A stretch of DNA of 64,000 bases from Dyadobacter psychrophilus (GCF_900167945.1 NZ_FUZA01000005.1:186001-250000); one strand, 5' to 3'; positions 44,189 to 53,305 are shown, counted from the first letter of the stretch. Program-made: numbers and translations. Notes: generated from the sequence alone by a model not told the origin.

Positions 44189-45619
44189 ATGGAGAGACTC
44201 GATAAGAGCGTAGCAAGCAGTCTGACACGGTTTTATATTGTCGCATTGTGCGTAGTAGCGATGCTGACAATCAGTGGTTTGTTCCTGATCAGGAGAACGA
44301 TCAACAACCTCAACCACGATAGCCGGATGGTGAATGTTGCCGGAAGGCAGCGAATGCTGAGCCAGCGACTGACCAAACTTGCGATCCTGAATGTCGGGCA
44401 GATGAAGCATAGCGACTCCACGCAGTTCAACGCGCTTGTGAAGATCTGGAAGGAAAGTCACGAAAATCTGGCCAATAAAAAGCTGCCTGTTGAAAACGGT
44501 TTGGTAACCTGGAAAAGTGCCGCGTTGGATTCGATGTTTCTGGATCTGATGCCGGTTTTTGACAGCATTTATCTCAATTTTTTGCTGGTTAATGATTCCA
44601 CCATTGCCGTGCCGCAAAAACAGCAGGCTTTAAGCCAGATTCTCGAAAAGGAGCCATTGTTTCTTGCGAAAATGGACAAGATCGTTTTCCAGTTTGATAA
44701 AGAGAGTTTTCAAAGACTGGAAAACCTGGAAAGGATCGAATGGATCCTGGACATAATGACCATTCTGGTCCTTTTTGCGGAAGGCATATTGATTTTTCGG
44801 CCCGTCGTAAACACAACCCGGCGCGTGGTCAAAATGCTGACCGAATCCGAGAATGCGCTGCAGCTTTCTAACCAAAAACTGAAAGAAGCGAATAACCAGC
44901 TCCTCGAAGCGCAGAATGAGCTGCTTCGGGTGGAAGAGGAAAAATACGAATTACAATTGGCCGAAGACCGCATTCGCGCCAGTGCATTGATTGAAGGACA
45001 GGAAGAAGAACGAAAACGCTTTGCGCTGGAATTGCATGATGGCATCGGGCAAATGCTGACCGGCCTGAAACTGCATGCAGAGAAGCTGAAATCTGTCCAG
45101 TTTCATGATGAGAAAAATCAGAAAAGATTCGAGCAACTGGTCACATTGATCCAGGATATTATTCAAACCACGCGGCAGATCTCTTTCAATTTAATGCCGT
45201 CGGTACTCAGCGATTTCGGGCTTAATGCTGCCTTGCGGCTGCTATGCGAGCAAACAGCCGAGTTATCGGGAATCAAAATAGAGTTTGACGGCGATGTAAA
45301 CAAGCGCATTGAAATGAACCGCCCCATGGAAATAGGGCTGTATCGCATCGCCCAGGAAGCCCTGAATAATGCGGTCAAGCATGCCAATGCGGATAAGATC
45401 AAGATTAAATTGGAACAAAATAAGAATCGGATCATTTTGGAAATCACGGATGACGGAAAAGGATTTTTAATTAGTAATTTGAAATCAGAAGACGGACTAT
45501 TCCTGACCAGAAACGGCATGGAAAACATCCGTACAAGGACACAGCTGCTGAACGGCGAGATGGAGATCGTCTCAAAAGTAGACAGCGGAACGAACCTGAT
45601 CGTCCGGGTCGATTTGTAA
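44189..45619 (+). CDS. NarX/PilJ-like nitrate-sensing histidine kinase
   Basis: A 476-residue membrane sensor: two transmembrane segments (about 13-34 and 190-207) bracket a helical periplasmic domain. That domain starts with DSRMVNVAGRQRMLSQRL, the P-box-like motif of the PilJ/NarX family in which an Arg binds nitrate or nitrite. After a coiled coil (KLKEANNQLLEAQNELL) comes a HisKA_3 kinase with His283 in ALELHDGIGQM and an HATPase domain (DDGKGF). It should phosphorylate the NarL-like protein encoded 25 nt later. Placement 4 nt after nirD makes nitrate/nitrite control of the assimilation genes likely. Confidence 0.88.
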   Translation: MERLDKSVASSLTRFYIVALCVVAMLTISGLFLIRRTINNLNHDSRMVNVAGRQRMLSQRLTKLAILNVGQMKHSDSTQFNALVKIWKESHENLANKKLPVENGLVTWKSAALDSMFLDLMPVFDSIYLNFLLVNDSTIAVPQKQQALSQILEKEPLFLAKMDKIVFQFDKESFQRLENLERIEWILDIMTILVLFAEGILIFRPVVNTTRRVVKMLTESENALQLSNQKLKEANNQLLEAQNELLRVEEEKYELQLAEDRIRASALIEGQEEERKRFALELHDGIGQMLTGLKLHAEKLKSVQFHDEKNQKRFEQLVTLIQDIIQTTRQISFNLMPSVLSDFGLNAALRLLCEQTAELSGIKIEFDGDVNKRIEMNRPMEIGLYRIAQEALNNAVKHANADKIKIKLEQNKNRIILEITDDGKGFLISNLKSEDGLFLTRNGMENIRTRTQLLNGEMEIVSKVDSGTNLIVRVDL

Positions 45620-45644
45620 TTGCTAATCCAAAAAACATTCATTC

Positions 45645-46313
45645 ATGCCCATCCGAATTTTAGTCGTTGATGACCACTCAGTTGTAAGACAAGGGATTAT
45701 CACCCTTTTGGAAGATGAGGAAGACCTGCTGATTGCAGGTGAGGCGTCGGATGGCGATGAGGTTTGGGATATGATTGAAACTGCGGCCCCTGATGTGGTT
45801 TTGCTGGATCTTACCATGCCGAGAATGCCTGGGATAGATGTGATCAAACAAATTGTCCCTGCCTTTCCGAATGTTAAGATTTTGGTTTTCAGTATGCATA
45901 ATAATGCCGATTACATGATTTCTGCGGCCATGAGCGGCGCTTCCGGTTACTTGCAAAAAGATACGAGTCGCGACGAAATGCTGAAAGCCATCCGAAGCAT
46001 TGCCAGGGGCGAGCTCTATTTTCCTCCCTATGCTTCTTCGGTGATTATCAAAAACTTATTGAAACAAATCGCCCGAAATCCTGAGCCAAAAGTTGAGCTG
46101 GAAGAAGGCAACGACAAGTCGATCTGGAAGATGATCACGCCGCGCGAACAGCAGATTTTGAAATGCCTTACGGAAGGAATGAGCAGCAAGGACATTGCCG
46201 AAAAATTTGACATCAGTTCCAACACGGTCGCTAACCAGCGGGCCAGCATTATGAAAAAGGCCAATGTGAAAAATACAGCCGAACTGATCAGTATTGCTTT
46301 GCGCGGAAATTAA
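45645..46313 (+). CDS. NarL/FixJ-family response regulator
   Basis: A 222-residue regulator with an N-terminal receiver (phospho-acceptor Asp55 in LLDLTMPRMPG; acidic pair near the start, VVDDHS) and a C-terminal LuxR-type HTH (about 160-215; TPREQQILKCLTEGMSSKDIAEKF). It is the partner of the preceding kinase (25-nt gap) and a strong candidate activator or repressor of nirBD and the divergent operon. The next gene converges 5 nt away. Confidence 0.93.
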   Translation: MPIRILVVDDHSVVRQGIITLLEDEEDLLIAGEASDGDEVWDMIETAAPDVVLLDLTMPRMPGIDVIKQIVPAFPNVKILVFSMHNNADYMISAAMSGASGYLQKDTSRDEMLKAIRSIARGELYFPPYASSVIIKNLLKQIARNPEPKVELEEGNDKSIWKMITPREQQILKCLTEGMSSKDIAEKFDISSNTVANQRASIMKKANVKNTAELISIALRGN

Positions 46314-46318
46314 TCACA

Positions 46319-47098
46319 TTATTTACCCATCCAAATTTTGAAAGCCTGCACTTTTTCGCGGCTTACAATGCTTTCCTTATTGAGGTTGGGCTGCAAGCGC
46401 AAGGCCAGGCGGTGACCGAAATAATCGCTGATCTGATTTACCGATTTTACCGAAATAATAAAGGAACGGCTGATCCTGAAAAACGACGCGGGATCAAGCA
46501 GTTCTTCCAGCTCGTCCATATTATAATCCACGATGAACTGCTTATCGTCGTGTGTCTTAAAAAAGCTGATCCTTTCTTCACTGAAAAAGTAAGATATGGC
46601 GTCTACTTCCACAGAAACGAGTTTTTGAACATGTTTTACCAAAAACCTTTTGCGGTAATCTTTCGGCTGAAACTGATTTTGGAGTTCGAGCACCAGCTTT
46701 TCGATATTTGTGGCTTGCGTTTCTGTCGCCTGCGAAAAGGTTTCCTTAAATGCGCTGTATTTATCCAATGCCGTTTTCAGGTCCTCTTTTTGAACCGGTT
46801 TGAGCAGATAGTCAATGCTGTTAACCTTGAAAGCCCGCAAGGCATATTCGTCATAGGAAGTGATAAATATGACGGGACTTTTGACCCGGAGCTGATCGAA
46901 AATCTCGAAGCTCTGACCATCCGCCAGCTCGATGTCCATCAAAATTAAGTCCGGGGATGGGTTGGTTGCCAGCCAGTTAACAGTTCCATGAATGCTGCCG
47001 GTAATGCCGATTACCCGTGCATTATGATCCAATTTTGCCAATGTGGCTTTCAACTTGTCTACGGCCAGGTCTTCGTCTTCGACTATTAAAATTTTCAT
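46319..47098 (-). CDS. LytTR-family response regulator
   Basis: A 259-residue regulator: receiver domain (Asp55 in LILMDIELADG), a helical linker, and a LytTR DNA-binding domain (about 155-255; RISRSFIISVKSVNQISDYFGHRL, in pieces). It forms a two-component pair with the LytS-like kinase encoded 33 nt upstream on the same strand. Targets are not apparent, but the kinase's upstream region includes a large inverted repeat and a YceI gene that may be controlled by it. Confidence 0.92.
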   Translation of the reverse strand: MKILIVEDEDLAVDKLKATLAKLDHNARVIGITGSIHGTVNWLATNPSPDLILMDIELADGQSFEIFDQLRVKSPVIFITSYDEYALRAFKVNSIDYLLKPVQKEDLKTALDKYSAFKETFSQATETQATNIEKLVLELQNQFQPKDYRKRFLVKHVQKLVSVEVDAISYFFSEERISFFKTHDDKQFIVDYNMDELEELLDPASFFRISRSFIISVKSVNQISDYFGHRLALRLQPNLNKESIVSREKVQAFKIWMGK

Positions 47099-47131
47099 CT
47101 CTGAATACAGGGTTAATGCCTTGAACCGGGG

Positions 47132-48208
47132 TTATTTATAATTGTGAATGAGTGGAATGATAACCGTAAATGCATTGTCGTTATCACGAATGACTATATC
47201 GGGCTGGTTTAGCAGTCGATATTTCGTAGAAATGTTAGCCAGTCCAACTTTATTAGACTGCACCACCAACCGTTTCTTATGCAGCGTGTTACTGACGATC
47301 AAATTGTCGTTTTCATCGGTTTGCATAACAATTACAAGCGGCTCTTCTTTCAGGATTACATTGTGTTTCACTGCATTCTCCAAAAGCATTTGCAGCGTGA
47401 GCGGCGGCAGGAGATATTCTTCATACATTTTTTCAATGTTCACGTCCAGCACAATTCCTTCTGCGTATCGTGTTTTGAGCAAATGAAAATAGGAACTGAT
47501 GAATTTAATTTCGGCCGAAAGCGTGGTCAATTCCTGCTCGTTGGTGCGGAGCAGATAGCGGTAAACTTTACTGAGCTCATCCAGAAATTCTTCCGCCTTG
47601 TCAGGATCTTTGTGAATCAGCGCAGAAAGGGAATTTAAACTATTGAACAAAAAGTGCGGATTAACCTGGCTTTTGAGGCCATCCAGCTGACTCTGGAGAT
47701 TCGCTTTTTTAAGCTTCTCCGCTTCCAATTTTAGATTTTCGGCTTCCAGCAATGTGTCCCGCCAGCGCTCAAAAATGTAAAGTCCTTCGTAAAAGCTCGT
47801 GGCCACAATATTGATCAGCAAGCCGGAAAGCATGGCAGAGATGAAGTTTCCTAGATCGAACTTGTAACCTAGAAAACCGGTGCGATAGAATCCGTAAAAC
47901 AGAGCGCAGGCAATGATGCCGGTAAGCGGAATGTAAATGGAAACCGACAGCAGCAGCCGGTAAGTGGTTTGCTGTACGTCTTGCAAAATCACCCGCATAT
48001 AATGTCCCGCCAGAATGTGCAACCGCCACGATATCACCCACACCACGCACACGACCGCGGTTGCGTAAAGAAACACCTCCGTCTCGCGAATGTAGCGGCG
48101 GCCAAAAAGCAGGTATGCCAGTGTGATAAAATACGGCAGGCAGACGAACAAGACCCAGACGTCCTTCTTGCTGATCGGGCTTTTCAGTATGGATTCAAAT
48201 TTTGACAT
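47132..48208 (-). CDS. LytS/YehU-type sensor histidine kinase
   Basis: A 358-residue membrane kinase. Four hydrophobic segments fill residues 20-165, a coiled coil follows (EAENLKLEAEKLKKANLQSQLDGLKSQ, in overlapping pieces), and the His_kinase motif NPHFLFNSLNSLSALI holds the phospho-acceptor His. An HATPase domain with LQMLLENAVKHNVI ends the protein. I start at the ATG at 48208; a longer frame from 48394 runs into an inverted-repeat element and is not homologous to kinases. No separate sensor domain, so the membrane segments probably sense the signal. Confidence 0.9.
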   Translation of the reverse strand: MSKFESILKSPISKKDVWVLFVCLPYFITLAYLLFGRRYIRETEVFLYATAVVCVVWVISWRLHILAGHYMRVILQDVQQTTYRLLLSVSIYIPLTGIIACALFYGFYRTGFLGYKFDLGNFISAMLSGLLINIVATSFYEGLYIFERWRDTLLEAENLKLEAEKLKKANLQSQLDGLKSQVNPHFLFNSLNSLSALIHKDPDKAEEFLDELSKVYRYLLRTNEQELTTLSAEIKFISSYFHLLKTRYAEGIVLDVNIEKMYEEYLLPPLTLQMLLENAVKHNVILKEEPLVIVMQTDENDNLIVSNTLHKKRLVVQSNKVGLANISTKYRLLNQPDIVIRDNDNAFTVIIPLIHNYK

Positions 48209-48528
48209 ATCCTGATTTTTATTCGGTTCACAAGCAATGCGGCCGTCGGGTTTACTGCAAAAATTGACTGAGCGGCATTTGAAAGCAATTGCCAGTGCAC
48301 TGGGCTGTGGATAATAGCGACTGGATTGGGGAAATGAATTTTGAATTTTGAATGAGTGAATGAGTGAATGAGTGAATAAAAAACATTCAGTCATTCACTC
48401 ATTCACTCATTACATTTTCCCCAATTCGGAATCTCAAATCCCCAATTCAGTACATATCTGATTACGGCGAGCTGATGAAAAGCGGAGTTTTGTCGAAAAT
48501 CACAAAAACAAATCAAAATTTATCAGTC
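48209..48528. other. 320-nt divergent intergenic region
   Basis: Separates the LytS-like kinase (leftward) from the YceI lipoprotein gene (rightward). Besides the inverted-repeat element in its middle it contains no ORF that I can support and no exact TAnnTTTG motif on either strand. The part nearest yceI is AT-rich with several CAAA stretches, but no promoter can be named with confidence. Confidence 0.6.
48326..48425. repeat. large hairpin made of GAATGAGT octamer repeats
   Basis: A 27-nt arm built from three tandem GAATGAGT octamers (48352-48378) pairs with 48386-48412 with one mismatch around a 7-nt loop. An outer pair of 12-nt arms (48326-48337 and 48414-48425) matches with one G-U wobble. 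On either strand this would form a stem of nearly 40 bp. Its origin is unclear; it resembles short interspersed repeats of Cytophagales, and it could be a transcription barrier or mRNA stabiliser between the divergent genes. Confidence 0.7.
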
Positions 48529-49161
48529 ATGAAAACGATTATTTTATCTGCAATCGCCGCTGTTACAATGCTTTGGGGAGGCTGCAAAACCGACGAAATC
48601 GGCAAGAAACAACTTTATGTTTTGAATGAAGAAACATCTGTTGCGGAATGGAAGGGCGCTATGCCGGACAATGCAAATACAGGATCGTTTGCTGTAAAAA
48701 GCAAAGATCTGGAAGTCGAAAACGGCAAGGTCACGGGCGGATCATTTATCATCCCGATTGCGTCAATCAAAAACTTCAATCTGCCGGATGCGGTGAAGCC
48801 GCAGTTGCTGGAACATCTGAAAAGCGCGGATTTCTTCAACATGGCAATTCATCCTGAGGCTTCCTTCAAAATTACCAAAGTTGAGCCCTATACGGGTAAA
48901 GACACTGCCGCAATCGCAGGTGCAAACTTTTTGGTTACAGGTAATTTTACAATGATAGGCAAAACGCATCCGGTAACTTTCCCTGCCAAGATCGACGTAA
49001 ATGGCAAAACCCTGAAAACAGAAGCCAAATTCAGTATCGACCGCACGAAATGGGGCATGAACTATGCCACAGACCCGAAAGCAGAAGGACACTACATTTA
49101 CAATGATGTAGCGATCCATTTGAAACTGGACGGCACGATGCAGGGGAGTGGAAAGAATTAG
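48529..49161 (+). CDS. YceI-family lipoprotein
   Basis: A 210-residue protein with a lipoprotein signal (lipobox WGGC, Cys19) followed by a YceI beta-barrel domain: SVAEWKGAMPDNANTGSFAV and the FNMAIHPEASFKITKV and NFTMIGKTHPVTFPAKI strands. YceI proteins bind isoprenoid or amide lipids and are periplasmic. Start chosen at 48529, since an upstream ATG (48475) would add a charged segment before the lipid anchor. Function in this organism is unknown. Confidence 0.9.
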   Translation: MKTIILSAIAAVTMLWGGCKTDEIGKKQLYVLNEETSVAEWKGAMPDNANTGSFAVKSKDLEVENGKVTGGSFIIPIASIKNFNLPDAVKPQLLEHLKSADFFNMAIHPEASFKITKVEPYTGKDTAAIAGANFLVTGNFTMIGKTHPVTFPAKIDVNGKTLKTEAKFSIDRTKWGMNYATDPKAEGHYIYNDVAIHLKLDGTMQGSGKN

Positions 49162-49163
49162 TC

Positions 49164-49192
49164 TTGAACGGGTCGCCCCGCGACCCGTTCAA
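49164..49192. terminator. bidirectional hairpin between yceI and the AraC gene
   Basis: Stem TTGAACGGGTCG (49164-49175) pairs perfectly with 49181-49192 around the loop CCCCG. It lies 2 nt after the yceI stop and covers the last codon region of the convergent AraC gene (stop at 49189-49191), so it probably ends both transcripts. No long T run follows, so termination strength is uncertain. Confidence 0.6.
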
Positions 49193-50064
49193 AATTCTCT
49201 CATCCTGCTTCCATACTCCCTCGGTGTAGTCTGCATGATCTTTTTGAATTGTTTATTGAAATTGGAAAGATTGTTGAACCCACTTTCGTAAGCCACTTGT
49301 CCAATGTCAAACTGACCTTCGCCCAATAACCTGCAAGCGTATCCTATACGCACTTCCGTCAGATATTGCACGTAAGTTTTTCTTGTCCTGGTTTTGAAAT
49401 ACCGGCAGAATGCGGAGACGGACAAGTTGGTTAGCGACGCAATGTCTACAAGATCAACGGGTTTCCTGAAATTCATAATCGTGTACTCGTAAACGCGGTT
49501 GATTTTTTGTGAGTTTTTCAAATGCGCGTCGCTCACATAACCCGTCCCATTGAGATATTCATATTCCTCCGATCTGGCCAGCAGATCCAGAATCCCCAGC
49601 AGGCCGATCAGTCGCTGCGTTTTATCCGAACGGATCATTGCGGTGAGCTTTTCATGTACATCTGCACTGGTGTTGCCAGTGAATTTAATTCCTCTTGCGG
49701 CCCGGTCATTCAGTTCCTTTACGTGCAGGAATTCTGGTGTTTCAAAAAACCCCTTTCCTAAAAAATCTGCATTGAACTGCACAACAATGGATTCTGGCGT
49801 TTCTCCGGGATTACTTTTGTAAAAAATCCTGTCACGCTGGCGAGTATGCGGTAAATTGGTCCCGAGGAAAAGAATTTCGCCTTCCTCCATGCTTCTGATA
49901 TCATTTCCAACGAAATTAGTCCCTTTGCCCCTGATGCACAGTATTAATTCCAGCTCAGGATGATAGTGCCACGGATTGTCCCACGGGATTGGATCGCCCT
50001 TCAAAATGAAAGAAGAATCAACCGGTGTGATAACTTTTAATAAATGTGGCTTTTTGGGGTTCAT
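49189..50064 (-). CDS. AraC-family transcriptional regulator
   Basis: A 291-residue regulator with an N-terminal cupin-like ligand domain (NPWHYHPELELILCIRGKGTNFV, in pieces) and a C-terminal double HTH (about 190-288; LTNLSVSAFCRYFKTRTRKTYVQYLTEVRI, in pieces, and YESGFNNLSNFNKQFKK). It is divergent from the GH140 gene with 142 nt between the starts, so it most likely responds to the sugar handled by the downstream module and activates it. Confidence 0.9.
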   Translation of the reverse strand: MNPKKPHLLKVITPVDSSFILKGDPIPWDNPWHYHPELELILCIRGKGTNFVGNDIRSMEEGEILFLGTNLPHTRQRDRIFYKSNPGETPESIVVQFNADFLGKGFFETPEFLHVKELNDRAARGIKFTGNTSADVHEKLTAMIRSDKTQRLIGLLGILDLLARSEEYEYLNGTGYVSDAHLKNSQKINRVYEYTIMNFRKPVDLVDIASLTNLSVSAFCRYFKTRTRKTYVQYLTEVRIGYACRLLGEGQFDIGQVAYESGFNNLSNFNKQFKKIMQTTPREYGSRMREF

Positions 50065-50165
50065 AACATGCTATTTTCCCTTTTCTTGAAAAATATATTT
50101 CCTGTTTTGCGAATATAGCATCAATAGTGGGCAAAATGACAACAACCATCACTCTTTCCTTGCTT

Positions 50166-50173
50166 TACATTTG
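50166..50173 (+). promoter_or_regulatory. promoter -7 element of the GH140 module
   Basis: TACATTTG matches TAnnTTTG exactly; predicted start near 50180, about 27 nt before the chosen ATG at 50207. No TTG at -33, which fits activation by the divergent AraC regulator. The motif also argues against translation starting upstream at 50171. Confidence 0.45.
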
Positions 50174-50206
50174 TATCATTATAAAAATAAAATGTTTGAT
50201 ATAACC

Positions 50207-51574
50207 ATGAGTTATCGCAACCTCTGTTACGCACTTTTGTTGTTATTCGCCGGTTTTGGCGTCATGGCGCAATCGTATACGGTGAGTCCCAACAAACGTT
50301 ATCTGTTAAAAGACGGAAAACCTTTTTTTTGGCTGGGTGACACGGCGTGGGAATTATTTCACCGCCTCGATCGCGAAGACGCTACGTATTTTTTGCAGAA
50401 ACGTGCAGCACAAGGTTTTACGGTTATTCAGGCCGTTGCCCTGGCCGAGTTTGACGGTCTCAATGTTCCGAACACTTATGGAGACAAGCCATTGATCGAT
50501 AACGATCCGACGAAACCCAATGAAGCCTATTTCAAACATGTGGATTTTATTATTGACAAAGCCGCGGAACTTGGGCTGACCATCGCCTTCCTGCCAACCT
50601 GGGGCGATAAGGTCTTCAAATCGACTTGGGGGAAGGGTCCGGAAGTGTTCAATAAAAGCAATGCTGAGACTTATGGAAAATGGCTTGGTATACGCTATAA
50701 AAACCGTAAAAACATTATCTGGGTGCTTGGCGGCGACCGCACACCGAGAAAGGACGTAGATGATGTAGGCGTCTGGCGGGCTATGGCAGCAGGCGTGGTT
50801 GCAGGTGTGGGCGGCAATGATAATGCTATGATGACCTTTCATCCGCAGCCAAACAAAGAAGGTTCGGGTGAATGGTTTCATGATGACAATTGGTTGGATT
50901 TCAACATGTTCCAGAATGGACATTGTCGTGATGCCGCAGTTTACGAAAATATAAAGAGAGCATATGACCGACAGCCGACCAAACCGGTGCTGGACGGTGA
51001 GCCGATTTATGAAGATCATCCGGTTTGTTTTAATGCCAACGAACTGGGCACTTCCAATGCTTATGATGTAAGAAAAGCGGCTTACCTGGATCTTTTTTCC
51101 GGTGCTTTCGGGCACACTTACGGCTGCCATGATATTTGGCAAATGTACTCGCCGAACCGCGAGGCGGTGAATGGTCCGCATGTTTTCTGGCAGCAAGCAA
51201 TGGATCTGCCCGGCGCAAAAGAAATGAAGTTTGTCCGTAAGCTGATCGAATCACGGCCGATCTTAGACCGTGTTCCTGATCAGTCAGTTATTGTTGAAAA
51301 TGATCTGGGATCGCACGAAAGAATTCAGGCCACGCGGGGCACTGATTACATCTTTGTTTACACTTCGACAGGGAAGTCATTCTCGGTAAATCCGGGCAAA
51401 ATTTCCGGCAGCCAGTTCAATGCATTTTGGTATGACCCCAAAAATGGTAAAACCAAAGAAATCGGAAAGGTGGATAGCAAAGCGGTTAAGCAATATACAC
51501 CGCCGACTTCGGGTTACGGGCAGGATTGGATCCTTGTTTTGGATGACGTGTCCAAAAATTACAAAATGCCATAA
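50207..51574 (+). CDS. GH140-type (apiosidase-like, DUF4038) glycoside hydrolase
   Basis: A 455-residue secreted enzyme with a signal peptide ending VMAQ. The DUF4038/GH140 TIM barrel shows YLLKDGKPFFWLGDTAWELF, GFTVIQAVALAEFDG and GDRTPRKD. By analogy with the characterised apiosidase of this family, catalytic residues may be Asp177 in GGDRTPR and Glu265 in DGEPIYED; this assignment is inferred. A small C-terminal beta domain follows. GH140 enzymes remove D-apiose from plant rhamnogalacturonan II. I start at 50207 because the promoter motif and non-signal sequence precede it. It is followed after 2 nt by a TIM-barrel gene. Confidence 0.85.
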   Translation: MSYRNLCYALLLLFAGFGVMAQSYTVSPNKRYLLKDGKPFFWLGDTAWELFHRLDREDATYFLQKRAAQGFTVIQAVALAEFDGLNVPNTYGDKPLIDNDPTKPNEAYFKHVDFIIDKAAELGLTIAFLPTWGDKVFKSTWGKGPEVFNKSNAETYGKWLGIRYKNRKNIIWVLGGDRTPRKDVDDVGVWRAMAAGVVAGVGGNDNAMMTFHPQPNKEGSGEWFHDDNWLDFNMFQNGHCRDAAVYENIKRAYDRQPTKPVLDGEPIYEDHPVCFNANELGTSNAYDVRKAAYLDLFSGAFGHTYGCHDIWQMYSPNREAVNGPHVFWQQAMDLPGAKEMKFVRKLIESRPILDRVPDQSVIVENDLGSHERIQATRGTDYIFVYTSTGKSFSVNPGKISGSQFNAFWYDPKNGKTKEIGKVDSKAVKQYTPPTSGYGQDWILVLDDVSKNYKMP

Positions 51575-51576
51575 GC

Positions 51577-52386
51577 ATGGAGCTCGGGATCAGCAGCTTC
51601 ACGTATGGATGGAATGTGGGCATGACAGGATCCATGGCCGAAAAGGCAATGAATGAAACCGATCTGGTGCACCAAACGCTAAATTTTGGATTGAAATGTT
51701 TGCAGATCGGTGACAATTTACCAATTCATACCTTTGACGAAGGTCGCAGGAGTCAATTCAAAGCACTCGTAAAACAGAACGGGATCCGGCTGGAAATAGG
51801 GGCCAAAAATTTGTCACCCGAAAATCTTGAACGATACATTAGCCTGTGCGTTTTCTTCGATGCGCCACTGCTTCGGTTTGTGATTGATGATGAACATTAT
51901 CAGCCTGATGCGCACAATGTCATTGCGTTGATCAAGGACTTTTTGCCGGAGTTGATCGACAAGAACATTGTGCTCGGTATCGAAAATCACGATCGCTTTA
52001 AGGCTCAGCAACTTGCATATATCATGGATGCTATTGGTCACCGTCACGTCGGTATTTGCCTGGATTGTGTCAATTCGATCGGGGCAGGCGAGGGACTTGC
52101 TTACGTTGCTTCGATCTTGGCACCCTATACGGTCAATTTGCATATTAAGGATTTTAAAATCAGCAGGTTGCCTCATAAAATGGGCTTTACGGTAAATGGT
52201 GAAATTGCGGGAAAAGGCATGACAGATTTGCCCTGGCTCTTGCAAACGGTAAAGCGCGGCGGAAGTTGCCAAAGCGCAGTTCTGGAACAATGGGTTCCGC
52301 CCGAAGAGAACATTGAAGACTCCTGCCGCAAAGAGCGCGAATGGGCGGAACAGGGGATCGCGTATGTAAAATCCCTGATTCAATAG
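51577..52386 (+). CDS. TIM-barrel sugar isomerase/epimerase-like, OiaC-like candidate
   Basis: A 269-residue xylose-isomerase-like (AP endonuclease 2) TIM-barrel protein. Conserved acidic residues appear in LRFVIDDEHY, VLGIENHDRF (metal-binding Glu), GICLDCVNSIGAGEG and the C-terminal LEQWVPPEE. This fold includes 3-oxo-isoapionate decarboxylase (OiaC) of the apiose pathway, and the neighbours (apiosidase-like and ApnO-like genes) favour that role; epimerase activity on another sugar is an alternative. Cytoplasmic. Two nt after the GH140 stop and 32 nt before the next gene's start. Confidence 0.65.
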   Translation: MELGISSFTYGWNVGMTGSMAEKAMNETDLVHQTLNFGLKCLQIGDNLPIHTFDEGRRSQFKALVKQNGIRLEIGAKNLSPENLERYISLCVFFDAPLLRFVIDDEHYQPDAHNVIALIKDFLPELIDKNIVLGIENHDRFKAQQLAYIMDAIGHRHVGICLDCVNSIGAGEGLAYVASILAPYTVNLHIKDFKISRLPHKMGFTVNGEIAGKGMTDLPWLLQTVKRGGSCQSAVLEQWVPPEENIEDSCRKEREWAEQGIAYVKSLIQ

Positions 52387-52418
52387 AGGTTATAAAATCA
52401 CGATTTAAATTTATCAGC

Positions 52419-53252
52419 ATGGCAAAGGTCGCATTAGTGGGTGCAGGGGGCAAAATGGGCTGCCGCTTGACCGACAATTTTCTTAAAATGCCTGAATATC
52501 AGGTTTCTTATTTGGAAATAAGCGAGCAGGGGAAATCAAATCTGGCCCAGCGGAATGTGACGATCAGTGAGCCGCATACTGCCATTCCTGACGCCGACGT
52601 CGTGATTCTGGCGCTTCCCGACCTCGCTTTGCGCACGCTGTCAGCCGAAATAGTCCCGCTCATGAAAACAGGCGCGACGGTGCTCACCCTTGATCCCGCA
52701 GCGCCTTTGGACGGTGCCATTTTTCACCGCGACGACCTGGGTTATGTAATCGCGCATCCCTGCCATCCCTCTGTTTTTAACTGGGAGCCTACGGAAGTAG
52801 CTTTTCGCGATTTTTATGGCGGAATTTCTGCCAAACAATCGATCGTTGTTGCCTTAATGCATGGCACGGAGGCACATTTCGATCTTGGCCGGGATGTTGC
52901 CCGGGACATGTATCAGCCCATCGATAAAGTCTACCGCATAACGTTGGAACAAATGGCCACGCTGGAACCAGCAATGGTGGAAACGCTGGCGCAAACATGC
53001 ATGGAAGTGGTGAAGGAGGGTTTTGACAAAATCGTGTCGCTTGGCGTGCCCGAAGACGCGGCGCGTGATTTTGTGCTCGGACATTTGCGAATTCAGATAG
53101 CAGTGCTTTTTAAGGAAGTGAACGGCACATTTTCTGATGCAGCTTACAAAATTTCGAAACGCGCCAAACCTCTGATTTTCAAGGAAGGTTGGGAGAAGAT
53201 TTTTGAGCTGGACGATATTAAGGAGCAGGTTAAGGCCATTACCAACAAATAA
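52419..53252 (+). CDS. ApnO-like NAD-dependent oxidoisomerase (PGDH_C family)
   Basis: A 277-residue dehydrogenase with an N-terminal Rossmann domain (KVALVGAGGKMGCRLTDN) and an all-helical C-terminal domain of the phosphogluconate-dehydrogenase-C type. The segments IAHPCHPSVFNWE, GGISAKQSIVVALMHG and PEDAARDFVLGHLRIQIAVLF match my recollection of D-apionate oxidoisomerase (ApnO), which converts D-apionate to 3-oxo-isoapionate. I start at 52419; the longer frame from 52341 overlaps the previous gene by 46 nt and adds a non-Rossmann extension. Gap to the ABC ATPase gene is 53 nt. Confidence 0.65.
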   Translation: MAKVALVGAGGKMGCRLTDNFLKMPEYQVSYLEISEQGKSNLAQRNVTISEPHTAIPDADVVILALPDLALRTLSAEIVPLMKTGATVLTLDPAAPLDGAIFHRDDLGYVIAHPCHPSVFNWEPTEVAFRDFYGGISAKQSIVVALMHGTEAHFDLGRDVARDMYQPIDKVYRITLEQMATLEPAMVETLAQTCMEVVKEGFDKIVSLGVPEDAARDFVLGHLRIQIAVLFKEVNGTFSDAAYKISKRAKPLIFKEGWEKIFELDDIKEQVKAITNK

Positions 53253-53305
53253 TTCAGGATTTTAGGCAGCATCAGGCAATCATTCGCGGGTAAATCTTAA
53301 ATCCA

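Noticed and set aside
48352..48412. Tandem octamers resembling a small CRISPR array
   Set aside because: Units are contiguous 8-mers without spacers and form one hairpin; no cas genes are nearby.
50171..50206. Longer start for the GH140 gene at 50171
   Set aside because: It would be a TTG inside the -7 promoter element, and the signal peptide fits the ATG at 50207.
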